Below are positions 16,993-26,291 of a DNA stretch of 64,000 nt, piece by piece (positions within the stretch are counted from its first letter, which is position 1; each line of letters opens with the position of its first letter). The stretch is from Arcobacteraceae bacterium (lineage in GTDB: Bacteria > Campylobacterota > Campylobacteria > Campylobacterales > Arcobacteraceae): the NCBI GenBank assembly GCA_023138835.1, contig JAGLOP010000007.1, forward strand, positions 54,576-118,575, in the 5' to 3' direction. The notes below the pieces were generated by a model that worked only from the letters and a program-made list of their open reading frames with translations, was not told the DNA's origin and did no database searches. The translations under genes and the position numbers were made by a program.

Positions 16993-17072
16993 ATATTATA
17001 ATTACCTTGTAAAAAATTAGGCACATATTATACACTAATAAATGATAATTTGTTCATATAAAGTTATATATT

Positions 17073-17096
17073 ATTTTAAATGATATTTTAAATGAT
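17073..17096. repeat. 12-bp tandem repeat in uvrA upstream region
   Basis: ATTTTAAATGAT occurs twice without a gap (17073-17084 and 17085-17096) and is followed by ATTT. It lies between divergent genes, 81 nt from the uvrA start, and could be a regulator-binding site or a chance AT-rich slippage product. Confidence 0.6.
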
Positions 17097-17139
17097 ATTT
17101 AGATAGAATAATAAACTTAAAATTAGATGAAGGCAGTAA

Positions 17140-18387
17140 GTGAGAAATATAATTAAAAATACTTTTTTTCAACTAAAAAAGAAGGGGTTGATAGCAACTC
17201 CTGATAATTATTTCCAAGAATTTGCAATTCAGGCAAAAACCGCATCTAAAGATATTTATGAATGCAAAGTATTTGATGATATTCTAACTAATCTAACACC
17301 ACCTGAACAGCAACAAGCTCAAAAAGATAACATAACTACATTTAGTGATTTAGCCACATTATTAACAAAGCGTTTTGATAATTTAAAAGGATTTGCTTTT
17401 ATCTTAAATGAAATTTTAACACCATCTATTAATCAAGATATTAAGGAAGATGTTGAAAAGTTAACAACAATGATATCAGAAAATCCAAAAAAACTGTTAG
17501 ATAGAACAACAATTAGTAAAATTAAAGAGATAACTAAAAAAAGAATTACTAATGATAGAAAAGTAATTAAAGACAAATCTCAAGATATGATAAAGATAAC
17601 TTCATTAATGGGTAAATATTTTGATAAAACACTTTTGGAAAGTGAAAATTCTACCTCTGAAATTTCTAATATTAAAGAAGAATTAGAAACTTTAAATATT
17701 TCACCTGCTTCTTTTAGAGAAGTGGGATTATTACAATCTAAACTTGTAAATACTATTTATGAAATTGAACATTCGATGAAAAAAACTACAAAAATTCTTC
17801 TTCAAAACAAATCACATTTTGATCAAATGCAAGAAACAATAGATCAATTAGAAAAAGAACTTGAAAATGTTAAAGAAGAAAAAGATTATGATTCTTTAAC
17901 CAAAATATTAAATAGAAAATCTTTTGATATAGAACTTGATAAAATTGAAAGAAAATATAATATGTTTGGTAAAAACTATGCGATTGTATTTTATGATATA
18001 GATAGATTTAGAAATATCAATGATATGTATGGTCACGATTGTGGAGATGCTATTTTAAGAACATTTGCCGGGGTACTGAACTCTTTAACAAGACAAAATG
18101 ATATATTAGCAAGATACGGTGGCGAAGAGTTTGTTGTTTTATTAAATTATGATGATGGAAAAGAGTTGACTAAGTATTTAAAAAGGGTAAAAGATATAGT
18201 TGCAAATAGAGATTTTAATTATAAAGGTCAAACTATAAAAGTTGAATTTAGTGCGGGACTTAGTCGTAGAAATCAACATAAATCTAATGAAGCAACACTA
18301 AAAAAAGCCGATGAACTTTTATATAAAGCTAAACTAGAAGGTAGAAATAGAATTATTTTAGATAATGATGTTCAGATTATTGATTAA
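17140..18387 (+). CDS. Diguanylate cyclase (GGDEF) with N-terminal helical region
   Basis: This 415-residue protein starts at GTG 17140 (GAAGG 6 nt upstream; no in-frame ATG fits). Residues 1-250 are helical and soluble with a coiled coil before the catalytic domain (QLEKELENVKEEKDYDSLTK). The C-terminal GGDEF domain is intact: DSLTKILNRKSF, FYDIDRFRNINDMYGHDCGD and active-site GGEEF at 327-331. An RQND motif just before ARYGGEEF has the spacing of the product-inhibition I-site seen in PleD. It should make cyclic di-GMP in the cytoplasm and be feedback-inhibited. The input signal is unknown. Confidence 0.9.
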   Translation: MRNIIKNTFFQLKKKGLIATPDNYFQEFAIQAKTASKDIYECKVFDDILTNLTPPEQQQAQKDNITTFSDLATLLTKRFDNLKGFAFILNEILTPSINQDIKEDVEKLTTMISENPKKLLDRTTISKIKEITKKRITNDRKVIKDKSQDMIKITSLMGKYFDKTLLESENSTSEISNIKEELETLNISPASFREVGLLQSKLVNTIYEIEHSMKKTTKILLQNKSHFDQMQETIDQLEKELENVKEEKDYDSLTKILNRKSFDIELDKIERKYNMFGKNYAIVFYDIDRFRNINDMYGHDCGDAILRTFAGVLNSLTRQNDILARYGGEEFVVLLNYDDGKELTKYLKRVKDIVANRDFNYKGQTIKVEFSAGLSRRNQHKSNEATLKKADELLYKAKLEGRNRIILDNDVQIID

Positions 18388-18408
18388 AATAAAGTTATTC
18401 ACTTAAAT

Positions 18409-20298
18409 TCATTTTGAATAAGATGGTATAAAAATATTCTTATCAAAATTATTGGAAGCCAAAGATTTTATTCTTGTATTTGAAGAAAAATATGCATCTT
18501 CAAACTTTTTTCTAATATCTTCAATATCAGCATCTCGTGTATCCTTTTCTATATTTACAGCATAAAGTATAAAATAAGGTACTCGTGTAGTTGTGGTTTT
18601 ATAAATATATATATCATATCGAGATAATGTTCCGGCAAGTTCCTTTGCCTTTCTTAAACTAAGAGCACTAACTATAGTAACAGCTTTCTTATTTATATCA
18701 ATAAAATTATTATTCCCTGTTATGATGACTTTCTCTTGTTGCACTATTTTCTTTTCTACTACTTGTTTTTTAATTTGTTTTATGACAACTTTCTTAGGTT
18801 TTACAATACTAATCTTTTTCATTCTTATTATTGGAACACGATAATCATATTTTACAGTCATCATTTGATAATTTGAGTTTACTAAAGAAACTTCAGATGG
18901 TCGCTTTGATGTTAAAGATGATCTAATAAATAAATTTTTATTAAAAGTATTTGAAGCTAAATATTTAATTTTTGCATTTGAAGAAAAATATGCATCTTTT
19001 AGAATTTTTCTAATATCTTGTAAATTTTCATTACGATTATCTCTCGTTATATTTACAGCATAAAGTATAAAATAAGGTGTTTGTGTAGATGTGGTTTTAT
19101 AAATATATATATCATATTTTGATAATGTTTTAGCAATTTTCAGTGCTCTTTCCAAATCAAGACTACTGACTAAAGTTATGGCCTTTTTATTTATATCTAT
19201 ATAATCTAATCTTTCTGCCAATCGTTCAATAACTTCTTCTTTTAATATTCTTTTAGTTTTTACAGGATTGGTTAAAGTAGTTTCTACAGTTAACTTTTGT
19301 ACTGGTTCTATTTTTTGAGATACTAATTCTGGTTTTTCTTCTATTTTTGGTGTAACTTTAATTTCTTTAGATACTACAGCAGCTTTAGATTCTATTTTAT
19401 TTTTTGGTTTTATAACTTCTTTTTTAACTATTTCTTTATTTTCTGTTTTAGTTAAAATGATATTCTCAGCTATTGGTTCTATTTTTGGTATAACTTTAAT
19501 TTCTTTAGATACTGTAATTGTTTTATTTATATTATTTTCTACATTACTAGCTGCAATAAATTTATTTATAGGGGAGATATCTGCTGCAAAATATTTAACT
19601 TTTGCAATTGATACTTTTTTAGCATTTTTAGTATTTTTTGAAACAAGCTTTAAAATAGATTTTACATTTTGTTTTTTAATATTTACAATATATACAACAC
19701 AACATGCTTCTCTATTTTTAACCGTACTACGAATATATACATCTTGATTTTTATATTTTTGTGCTACTAAATTTGCTTCTTTTGGATTTTTTACATAATC
19801 CACTAATATTATCCTTTTCGTAGGATCAATCCAACTTTCTTCAATATCTTGAGATAAATTATTTTGTATAACTTGTTTTTGAGCAATCTGTTCGATTTTA
19901 TTATCTATTATTTTATCTTGAATCTTTTCTTCAATTGTATCTTCTGTTCCAGATTCAATAAATAAATTTTTAGGAGACATATCTCTGGCAAAATATTTAA
20001 TTCTGGTCGTTGATATCTCTTTTGCAGATAAATTATTTTGTTTAACTTTTTTTAGAAGAGACTTAACATTTGTTTTTTTAATATTAACAATATGAATTGC
20101 GCAACAAGCATTACTGTTTTGAATGGTATTATATATATAAATATCATGATCTTTATATTCTTTTGCTATTGTTTTAGCTTCTGTAATATCTTGTGCATAA
20201 TCTAATAATATTGCTTTCTTATTTGGATCTATCCAATTCTCATCATTGGCTATTAAAGGTAGTAATATAAATAAAATAATTAAAATACTTCTTTTCAT
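18409..20298 (-). CDS. Exported protein with four SPOR-like repeats
   Basis: This 629-residue protein has a signal peptide (MKRSILIILFILLPLIAND) and four copies of a roughly 95-residue module. Each begins with an IDPNKKA/IDINKKA-type motif, then a helix, DIYIYKT, a strand ending in VNI, a second helix and a lysine/phenylalanine end (KNLFI). Copies 1 and 2 carry an ACC cysteine pair; copies 3 and 4 are nearly identical to each other. Lysine-rich linkers separate the pairs. The strand-helix-strand-strand-helix-strand order resembles the peptidoglycan-binding SPOR domain, so a cell-wall or division-site role is possible; this is inference. It is divergent from the flagellin gene. Confidence 0.75.
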   Translation of the reverse strand: MKRSILIILFILLPLIANDENWIDPNKKAILLDYAQDITEAKTIAKEYKDHDIYIYNTIQNSNACCAIHIVNIKKTNVKSLLKKVKQNNLSAKEISTTRIKYFARDMSPKNLFIESGTEDTIEEKIQDKIIDNKIEQIAQKQVIQNNLSQDIEESWIDPTKRIILVDYVKNPKEANLVAQKYKNQDVYIRSTVKNREACCVVYIVNIKKQNVKSILKLVSKNTKNAKKVSIAKVKYFAADISPINKFIAASNVENNINKTITVSKEIKVIPKIEPIAENIILTKTENKEIVKKEVIKPKNKIESKAAVVSKEIKVTPKIEEKPELVSQKIEPVQKLTVETTLTNPVKTKRILKEEVIERLAERLDYIDINKKAITLVSSLDLERALKIAKTLSKYDIYIYKTTSTQTPYFILYAVNITRDNRNENLQDIRKILKDAYFSSNAKIKYLASNTFNKNLFIRSSLTSKRPSEVSLVNSNYQMMTVKYDYRVPIIRMKKISIVKPKKVVIKQIKKQVVEKKIVQQEKVIITGNNNFIDINKKAVTIVSALSLRKAKELAGTLSRYDIYIYKTTTTRVPYFILYAVNIEKDTRDADIEDIRKKFEDAYFSSNTRIKSLASNNFDKNIFIPSYSK

Positions 20299-20308
20299 AT
20301 GCGATACT
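20281..20308 (+). promoter_or_regulatory. Candidate sigma-28 (FliA) promoter for flagellin gene
   Basis: TAAA at 20281-20284 is followed after 17 nt by CGATA in GCGATACT (20301-20308), which matches the spacing of the FliA consensus TAAA-N15-GCCGATAA. It lies about 93 nt before the flagellin start. A TATAAT closer to the gene (20369-20374) is a rival. Confidence 0.4.
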
Positions 20309-20400
20309 ATCCACGCACCACTTAATTATTACTTAAAAGTTATAAACTTACTTTAATATTATTTATTTTATAATATATGTATAAGTTAAAAGGATCTGTT

Positions 20401-21195
20401 ATGGATATAAACACAAATAATAATTTAAATTCTATTTCAAATACGCAAAATAGTGCGTTAGAAAGAATCTCGACTGGTTTAGCTATAAACAAAGCTTCAG
20501 ATGACTCTTCATCTTTATCTATAGCGGCTGCTTTAGGATCTCAAAGAAGTACTATGTATCAGGCTTTGGAGAATATAAACAGTGGTATTGCTATGAGTAA
20601 TATTGCTCAAGGCGGGTTAAGAGAGCAGTCAAATATTTTGAATGAAATCAATACCTTGTCTTTGCAGGCCATGAACGGTACTACAAGCGCTGAAGGCAAA
20701 GAGGCAATTAAAGGACAAATATCAAGTTATCTAGATCAGTTCGATGCAATTGCTCAAAGTACGAATTATAACGGAGAGCAGCTACTTGCCGGAAATCAAC
20801 AAGATTTATCTATAGTGACAGGTGATGATTCTATTATCAATATGCAATCAGAAGAAACTGCAGATATATCACAAAATATTAGATCATTTTTAGATGACTT
20901 TACAGTTAATCCAAATGCAATGAGTAATTTGTTTGATGCTACAAAGGCAGGTATGGGCAAACTATCCGAATTTTCAAGTAATTTTTCTGCTTCATCTAAT
21001 CAAATGGAATCAAGCGGTAGAACAGCAATAGCGTCTCAAACTAGTTTGGCACAGGCTAGCAGTAATATTATGGAAGTAGATTATTCTAGAGAAGTGACAG
21101 ATTTTTCAAAAAACAATTTGATGGCTCAAATAGGTTTATTAGCATCAACACAAGCTAATGCAGTACAACAAAGAAGTGTATCTCTTCTGTCATAA
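20401..21195 (+). CDS. Short flagellin
   Basis: The product, 264 residues from ATG 20401 (AAAAGGA 6 nt upstream), consists of the conserved flagellin D0/D1 halves with very little variable middle. N-terminal features are SALERISTGLAINKASDDSS and NINSGIAMSNIAQGGLREQSN; C-terminal features are ALAQASS-like SLAQASSNIMEVDYSREVTD and LASTQANAVQQRSVSLLS. The usual N-terminal RINTN motif is changed to DINTNNN. It is shorter than most flagellins, so it could be a minor or hook-proximal filament subunit. It overlaps the convergent TauE-type gene by 6 nt. No other flagellar genes are near. Confidence 0.88.
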   Translation: MDINTNNNLNSISNTQNSALERISTGLAINKASDDSSSLSIAAALGSQRSTMYQALENINSGIAMSNIAQGGLREQSNILNEINTLSLQAMNGTTSAEGKEAIKGQISSYLDQFDAIAQSTNYNGEQLLAGNQQDLSIVTGDDSIINMQSEETADISQNIRSFLDDFTVNPNAMSNLFDATKAGMGKLSEFSSNFSASSNQMESSGRTAIASQTSLAQASSNIMEVDYSREVTDFSKNNLMAQIGLLASTQANAVQQRSVSLLS

Positions 21196-21918
21196 TTTAT
21201 AGGCAACAGATACTAATATCATAACATATAAAATTAAAATAAGTTTTTTATATGATGTGATATGTGTTTTATTTTTTACATATATTCCTAAATAAACTCC
21301 AAATAGTGAAGCAATTCCAACAATAGCACCTTCAAAATACATCATATGACCGGCCAAACTTAAAGATAAAAAACCGGCGATAGAACTAAACATTACAAAA
21401 AACAATCCTAAAGATGAAGCATGTTTTAAATTATAATGTAAATATCCGGCTAAAATAGGTGTAAGCATCACTGAACCGCCAACACCGATACTCATAGCAA
21501 TCATACCTATAAAAAATCCAATTGTTATCAATCGTTTAGGAGAGCTGTCTTTTTGTATATTATCATGTTGTGCCGGAGTCATACTTACTCTTACAATAGC
21601 TAAAATAACTATAAGTAAAAATAAATATTGTAAAATATCACCACTGACATTTGAAACTATAATACCACTTAAACTACCGCCGATAAAGCCGCCAATACCT
21701 AGAAATAATCCATCTCTTAAAATTTCTTTATTTTTTTTACTATTTAAAAAACTGCCAAAAACAGAGCTAAAAACCATTTGCATAATAGAAATAGACACAG
21801 CTTGTTTCATCTCAAAATTGGCAAATAAAAGCATAGGAATAAGAACCATACCACCGCCAACACCAAAGAAACCGGAAACTGCTCCGGTGATTATCCCTAG
21901 TATTGCTAATTCAAGCAT
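21190..21918 (-). CDS. TauE/SafE family membrane transporter
   Basis: This 242-residue protein with about eight membrane segments belongs to the TauE/SafE (formerly DUF81) family. Both half repeats show the family motif: GAVSGFFGVGGGMVLIPMLL near residue 12 and GMIAMSIGVGGSVMLTPILA near residue 139. Members export or import sulfite, sulfoacetate or related anions. It abuts cysE without a gap, which suggests a link to sulfur metabolism, though specificity cannot be read from the sequence. Confidence 0.88.
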   Translation of the reverse strand: MLELAILGIITGAVSGFFGVGGGMVLIPMLLFANFEMKQAVSISIMQMVFSSVFGSFLNSKKNKEILRDGLFLGIGGFIGGSLSGIIVSNVSGDILQYLFLLIVILAIVRVSMTPAQHDNIQKDSSPKRLITIGFFIGMIAMSIGVGGSVMLTPILAGYLHYNLKHASSLGLFFVMFSSIAGFLSLSLAGHMMYFEGAIVGIASLFGVYLGIYVKNKTHITSYKKLILILYVMILVSVAYKL

Positions 21919-22623
21919 TTACTTCTTCATTGCATCAATAAAGTTTTCGTAAATTGATTCTAACTCTTCATCTTCTTTGGATACATCAATACCGTCTTGT
22001 TCTTTAATTGCATGTTCAAGTACAGCAACTCTTTTAAGCAGATAATCAAACATCTCTTTAGAGATATCCGGCAATATATTATGGTCTAATTGGCATTTTG
22101 TATCTTTTCGCTTAATTACCCGTGCAGGAACACCAACCGCAGTAGAATGACTTGGTACATTTTGAACTACAACGGAATTAGCACCAATCTTACTTTCACT
22201 TCCAATAGTAATATTTCCTAAAATTTTTGCACCGCTGCCAATAACAACATGATCTTCAATAGTAGGGTGTCTTTTATCGTGAGTTAAACTAACTCCACCC
22301 AAAGTAACACCTTGATAAATTAAAACATCATTTTTAATAACAGTTGTTTCTCCAATAACTACTCCAAAACCGTGATCTATAAAAACTCTTCGTCCAATTG
22401 TACATGCAGGATGAATATCAACATTTGTAAGAAATTGGCTGATTCCACCAACCATACGACCTAAAAATTTAAAACCACTCTTGTAAAGCCTATTAGCAAT
22501 TCGATAATTTACAACTGCCCAAACCCCCGGATAATTAAATATCAACTCAAAGCCTGAATGCAAAGCAGGGTCATTTTTTTTTGGAACTGAGAAATCTTCT
22601 TTGATTAATGCAAATAATGTCAT
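21919..22623 (-). CDS. cysE: Serine O-acetyltransferase
   Basis: The 234-residue product catalyses acetyl transfer from acetyl-CoA to serine, the first step of cysteine synthesis. It has an N-terminal helical region (VWAVVNYRIANRLYKSG) and a left-handed beta-helix of hexapeptide repeats with IHPACTIGRRVFIDHGFG, VVIGETTVI and VLIYQGVTLGG, matching CysE. A C-terminal tail of about 60 residues is acidic and helical. The start is 2 nt after hisS. Confidence 0.95.
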   Translation of the reverse strand: MTLFALIKEDFSVPKKNDPALHSGFELIFNYPGVWAVVNYRIANRLYKSGFKFLGRMVGGISQFLTNVDIHPACTIGRRVFIDHGFGVVIGETTVIKNDVLIYQGVTLGGVSLTHDKRHPTIEDHVVIGSGAKILGNITIGSESKIGANSVVVQNVPSHSTAVGVPARVIKRKDTKCQLDHNILPDISKEMFDYLLKRVAVLEHAIKEQDGIDVSKEDEELESIYENFIDAMKK

Positions 22624-22625
22624 TT

Positions 22626-23837
22626 TTAAAATTCATCCATTTTTATAATTTGTTCTTCTTTTTTATCTAAATCTTTAACCCAAATAGTATTGTCTTTTAA
22701 TTCGTTGTCTCCAACTAAAGCAACTATTGTGGCACCTTTCTTTTGAGCATTGTTAAAGTGTTTTCCAAATCCTCTTACTTTATAATCAGTAATTACTTTT
22801 GAAGCTCCTCTTTTTTGAGCAACTTTAGAAAATACTACATCAAGAGCATCTTCACACATAGCACCGATATAAATCAACTCTTCTTTTGTCTCTTTTGGTT
22901 TAATCAATTCTAAAAGTCGCTCAATTCCAATAGCAAATCCAACAGCAGAAGTAGGGCGACCGCCTAAAAATTCAACCAATCTATCATATCTGCCACCGCC
23001 TGCAATAGCACTTTGAGCACCTATCTCATCACTTACAAATTCAAATGCACTTTTAGTATAATAATCCAATCCTCGCACTAAAGAAGAATCTACCTCATAT
23101 TCAATACCATTTTTATCTAAAATACTTTTTAGTTTTACAAAATCTATATCACAACAAGCACATAAACTACTTGTAATCTTTGGTGCATTAATTAATTGTT
23201 CTTGACACTTACCATTTTTACAATCTAAAACTCTAATAGGATTTGTAATAATTCTTCTATCACAATCCTCACAAAGCTCCAAATCATCTAAATGCTTAAC
23301 CAAGCCGTCTTTATAGCTAGGCATACACTCGTTACATCCTAAAGAGTTGAGTTGAAGTTTATAACTAATACCAAAGAACTTAAGTATATCTGCTATCATC
23401 AAAATAATATTTGCATCTTCATAAACACTATCTTCTCCAAATGATTCGCAACCAAACTGATGAAATTCTCTTAATCGCCCTTTTTGCGGTCGTTCATATC
23501 TAAACATAGGTCCATGATAAAAATATCTGTGAGTCCCGCCTGCACGGTCAAGTTTGTTTTGCACAAACATTCTAACAACCCCGGCAGTTCCTTCAGGACG
23601 AAGACATACATCATTTTCGCCCTTATCAATAAACTGATACATCTCTTTACTTACAATATCACTGCTTTCCCCGACACTTCTTTTAAATAAAGCTGTTTCT
23701 TCTAAAATTGGAGTTTCAAGATAGTTAAATCCATATCTTTTAGCTATTGCCGAACAGTTATCAACGAAGTAAGTAAAAAGCTTGCTATCATTGTCCATAA
23801 TATCTTTCATACCTCGCAAGGCTTGTATATTACTCAT
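22626..23837 (-). CDS. hisS: Histidyl-tRNA synthetase
   Basis: This 403-residue class II synthetase charges tRNA-His. Motif 1 is within the N-terminal GMKDIMDNDSKLF/YLETPILEE region, motif 2 is RYERPQKGRLREFHQ, and the histidine-binding signature is LVRGLDYYTKSAFEF; motif 3 is GFAIGIERL. The C-terminal anticodon-binding domain is present. Four cysteines (CEDC near residue 193 and CACC near 228) form a likely metal-binding insertion. It leads a unit with cysE and the TauE-type gene. Confidence 0.96.
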   Translation of the reverse strand: MSNIQALRGMKDIMDNDSKLFTYFVDNCSAIAKRYGFNYLETPILEETALFKRSVGESSDIVSKEMYQFIDKGENDVCLRPEGTAGVVRMFVQNKLDRAGGTHRYFYHGPMFRYERPQKGRLREFHQFGCESFGEDSVYEDANIILMIADILKFFGISYKLQLNSLGCNECMPSYKDGLVKHLDDLELCEDCDRRIITNPIRVLDCKNGKCQEQLINAPKITSSLCACCDIDFVKLKSILDKNGIEYEVDSSLVRGLDYYTKSAFEFVSDEIGAQSAIAGGGRYDRLVEFLGGRPTSAVGFAIGIERLLELIKPKETKEELIYIGAMCEDALDVVFSKVAQKRGASKVITDYKVRGFGKHFNNAQKKGATIVALVGDNELKDNTIWVKDLDKKEEQIIKMDEF

Positions 23838-24046
23838 CTATTACCTTTTATAAATTTTATTATTTATCATATTTTTGTAAGGATACCATTTTTTTGGTTT
23901 ATAAGTGCTTTTACATATAATATCTACTTTATATAGTGAGTTTATTCAACATTTAATAATTGTTTTTTGATGCAGTCTTTAGCAAGGCATTTAAGTGTAA
24001 ATCATATATAATAAATTGTTAAATAAAATACTGTAAGGAAGCAATA

Positions 24047-24403
24047 ATGAGCATACTAATAATATTTAACCATCAACCATATGATGGCAGTGATGTAGCT
24101 TGGAATGGATTAAGACTTGCAAAAAATCTTTTAGAAAAAGGTGAAGAGGTGCGAATCTTTTTAATGAATGACAGTGTTGATTTAGCAAGAGATGCTACGA
24201 AAAAACCTGAACTTTATGATTTTGATTTAGTAAAGATATTAAAAGAGTTATATTCAAATGGGGCAAAATTAAAAGTATGTGGTACTTGTCAGGCAAGATG
24301 TGGATTAAATAAAAATGAACCATATTTTGATAGTGAAATAAAAGGCACTATGGATAATTTAGCTTCTTGGGTGATAGATAGTGATAAAGTATTGACTTTT
24401 TAA
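24047..24403 (+). CDS. DsrE/DsrF-like small sulfur-relay protein
   Basis: This 118-residue soluble protein has the DsrE-like fold signature: an N-terminal strand (SILIIFNHQPYDG), LRLAKNLLEKGEEVRIFLMNDSV and a cysteine-containing KVCGTCQARCGL near residue 84. DsrE-type proteins carry sulfur on a conserved cysteine; here three cysteines sit in a CGTCQARC motif. AAGGA 8 nt before the ATG is a good ribosome-binding site. It is a single gene, convergent with tmk. The sulfur-carrier role is inferred from the fold and cysteines. Confidence 0.82.
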   Translation: MSILIIFNHQPYDGSDVAWNGLRLAKNLLEKGEEVRIFLMNDSVDLARDATKKPELYDFDLVKILKELYSNGAKLKVCGTCQARCGLNKNEPYFDSEIKGTMDNLASWVIDSDKVLTF

Positions 24404-24422
24404 TGACAATCAAATTCTAGTT

Positions 24423-24986
24423 TTATTCCAAAAACTTATCTATTTTTTGAGCAATATCATCAATACTCTCACTTGCATCAATAAAAATATGATTTAATTC
24501 TAATAATTGGATTGATTGTTTTAACCTATCTTGAATATCAAGTAAATAGTCAATCCCGCGAGATTCAATACTGTCATTTTCTTTTGCACTTAATCGTTTA
24601 GTTAATTCTTCACGACTTAACTCAAGTAAAACTACATGAGACGGTAGAGTATTATTTGTCGCCATAAGATTTAAAGATGTTACAATTTTCAATGGCATAT
24701 CTTTTGCATAAGCTATTCCACTTATCAGACTTCTATCACTTATTACCAAATTATCCTTGTTTGGGATAATTACCTCTTCTACGTGCTCCGCACGATCAGC
24801 TAAAAATATAAACATCTCAGCCATTTTTGATTTTGCCCGTCCTGATAAAACCATCTCTCTTAATTCTTTTCCAATTTCAGTTGCACCAGGTTCTTTTGTA
24901 AAAATTGCATCTGGATACTTTTTTTGCAGGATATCTAACTGTGTTGATTTACCTGCTGTATCAATTCCTTCAATTACAATATACAT
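24423..24986 (-). CDS. tmk: Thymidylate kinase
   Basis: The 187-residue product phosphorylates dTMP. The P-loop is EGIDTAGKSTQ at residues 5-15, the DR(Y/S) motif is VISDRSLISGIAYA near residue 81, and the lid region is ELSREELTKRLSAKEND. It is slightly shorter than E. coli Tmk (213 residues). The start overlaps the coaD stop by 1 nt, so tmk, coaD and ubiX form one unit. Confidence 0.94.
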   Translation of the reverse strand: MYIVIEGIDTAGKSTQLDILQKKYPDAIFTKEPGATEIGKELREMVLSGRAKSKMAEMFIFLADRAEHVEEVIIPNKDNLVISDRSLISGIAYAKDMPLKIVTSLNLMATNNTLPSHVVLLELSREELTKRLSAKENDSIESRGIDYLLDIQDRLKQSIQLLELNHIFIDASESIDDIAQKIDKFLE

Positions 24987-25456
24987 TATCTTAATTCCTT
25001 TATAATATTTTCTGGCACAAGATGACTAAAATTTCCATCAAATCTTATAAGTTCTCTTACTATTGATGAACTAACAAAGGCATTTTCTAATGTTGGCATT
25101 AAATATATGGTTTCAAGATTTTTATCAAGTGATGAGTTTGCATATCCCATTTGTAATTCAAATTCAAAATCACTAACAGCTCTTAATCCTCTGACAATAT
25201 GTGTTATATTTTGTATTTTCGCAAAATCTACAAGTAAAGTATCAAATGGTTCTACTTGAACACCATTTAAGTTTTGTGTAGCAAGTTTTGCTAATTTAAC
25301 ACGCTTATCTATATCAAACATAGGTTTTTTAGCATCTGAATGAGCAATAGCAATAACAACTTCATCAAATACCTTTAAAGCTCGTTTAATAACATCAATA
25401 TGTCCATTTGTAATAGGGTCAAATGTCCCACTATAAATTGCTCTTTTATATTTCAC
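24986..25456 (-). CDS. coaD: Phosphopantetheine adenylyltransferase
   Basis: The 156-residue enzyme transfers AMP from ATP to 4'-phosphopantetheine in coenzyme A synthesis. Characteristic sites are SGTFDPITNGHIDVI at residues 9-23 (T/HxGH-type nucleotidyltransferase motif), IVRGLRAVSDFEFE near residue 88 and SSSIVRELIRFDGN near residue 128. It overlaps both tmk and ubiX by one base. Confidence 0.96.
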   Translation of the reverse strand: MKYKRAIYSGTFDPITNGHIDVIKRALKVFDEVVIAIAHSDAKKPMFDIDKRVKLAKLATQNLNGVQVEPFDTLLVDFAKIQNITHIVRGLRAVSDFEFELQMGYANSSLDKNLETIYLMPTLENAFVSSSIVRELIRFDGNFSHLVPENIIKELR

Positions 25457-26013
25457 TAACTATCTCCCCATCGTTTATATAAGTCATTTTCTATATCTAA
25501 TAAATCAAACCACTTGCCTATCATAAAGTTTTCCATATCTTCTAATGTATGTTGTTTGGAATAATACCCCAACACCGGTGGTGCTATAGTAACCCCAAGA
25601 GTTGATAGTTTGGTCATATTTTCTAATGTTATTGTACTGTAGGGCATCTCTCTTGGAGCTAAAACGATACTTCTTCTCTCTTTTAGCATTACGCTGAAAG
25701 CTCTTGTAATTAAAGTATCACTGATACCAACTGTACATTTTGCCAAAGTATTCATACTGCAAGGTACTATTATCATCTTATTGGCACCATAAGAACCTGA
25801 TGCTATACTTGCCCAAAGTTCATTATCTTCATGTAATTTTACATTTTCTTTATCTAAAACATTTTCTAAATCTTTAGAATTCTCATATTTCATCGTAATC
25901 TTAGCACCATTTGACAATATCAAGTGAGCTTTAATATGTAAAGGGAGCAATTTAACAAATTTCAACCCGAGTTCTACACCACTAGCCCCGGTAATAGCAA
26001 TAATTAGCTTCAT
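25456..26013 (-). CDS. ubiX: Flavin prenyltransferase (UbiX)
   Basis: This 185-residue flavoprotein prenylates FMN to make the cofactor of UbiD-type decarboxylases. The N-terminal ITGASGVELGLKFVKLL, the IASGSYGANKMIIVPCSMNTLAK region and the LAPREMPYSTITLENM segment are diagnostic. No ubiD is in the window. It leads the ubiX-coaD-tmk unit. Confidence 0.94.
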   Translation of the reverse strand: MKLIIAITGASGVELGLKFVKLLPLHIKAHLILSNGAKITMKYENSKDLENVLDKENVKLHEDNELWASIASGSYGANKMIIVPCSMNTLAKCTVGISDTLITRAFSVMLKERRSIVLAPREMPYSTITLENMTKLSTLGVTIAPPVLGYYSKQHTLEDMENFMIGKWFDLLDIENDLYKRWGDS

Positions 26014-26130
26014 ATAACAATCCTTTTAAGATTTTTATTTTATCAAATCAAGAGTAGTAATTACCTGAAAATAGAGATTTCTTCTATAAAATTCAATTAT
26101 TTACAAAATTTATCTTTAAAATATACTTTT

Positions 26131-26147
26131 CTTAATATTAGTTTAAG
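26131..26147. promoter_or_regulatory. Palindromic site copy 1 (CTTAA-N7-TTAAG)
   Basis: CTTAATATTAGTTTAAG is a near-palindrome with 5-bp arms. An identical copy lies at 26275-26291, 144 bp away, both upstream of the resolvase-like gene. Likely a binding site for that or another DNA-binding protein (inference). Confidence 0.45.
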
Positions 26148-26274
26148 GATAAATACTATAACATTTTGTTAGATATTTAAGAATAATCTTATACAGTTTG
26201 TAATTATTTATTTATTTTTATAAAACAATATGTTAAATTATCTATATTTAGAGTGGTTAATGCGCATATCATTT

Positions 26275-26291
26275 CTTAATATTAGTTTAAG
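26275..26291. promoter_or_regulatory. Palindromic site copy 2 (CTTAA-N7-TTAAG)
   Basis: This is identical to the site at 26131-26147, including three T before it, and lies 100 bp before the start of the resolvase-like gene. An integer-like helical spacing (144 bp, about 13.7 turns) does not point clearly to looping. Confidence 0.45.
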
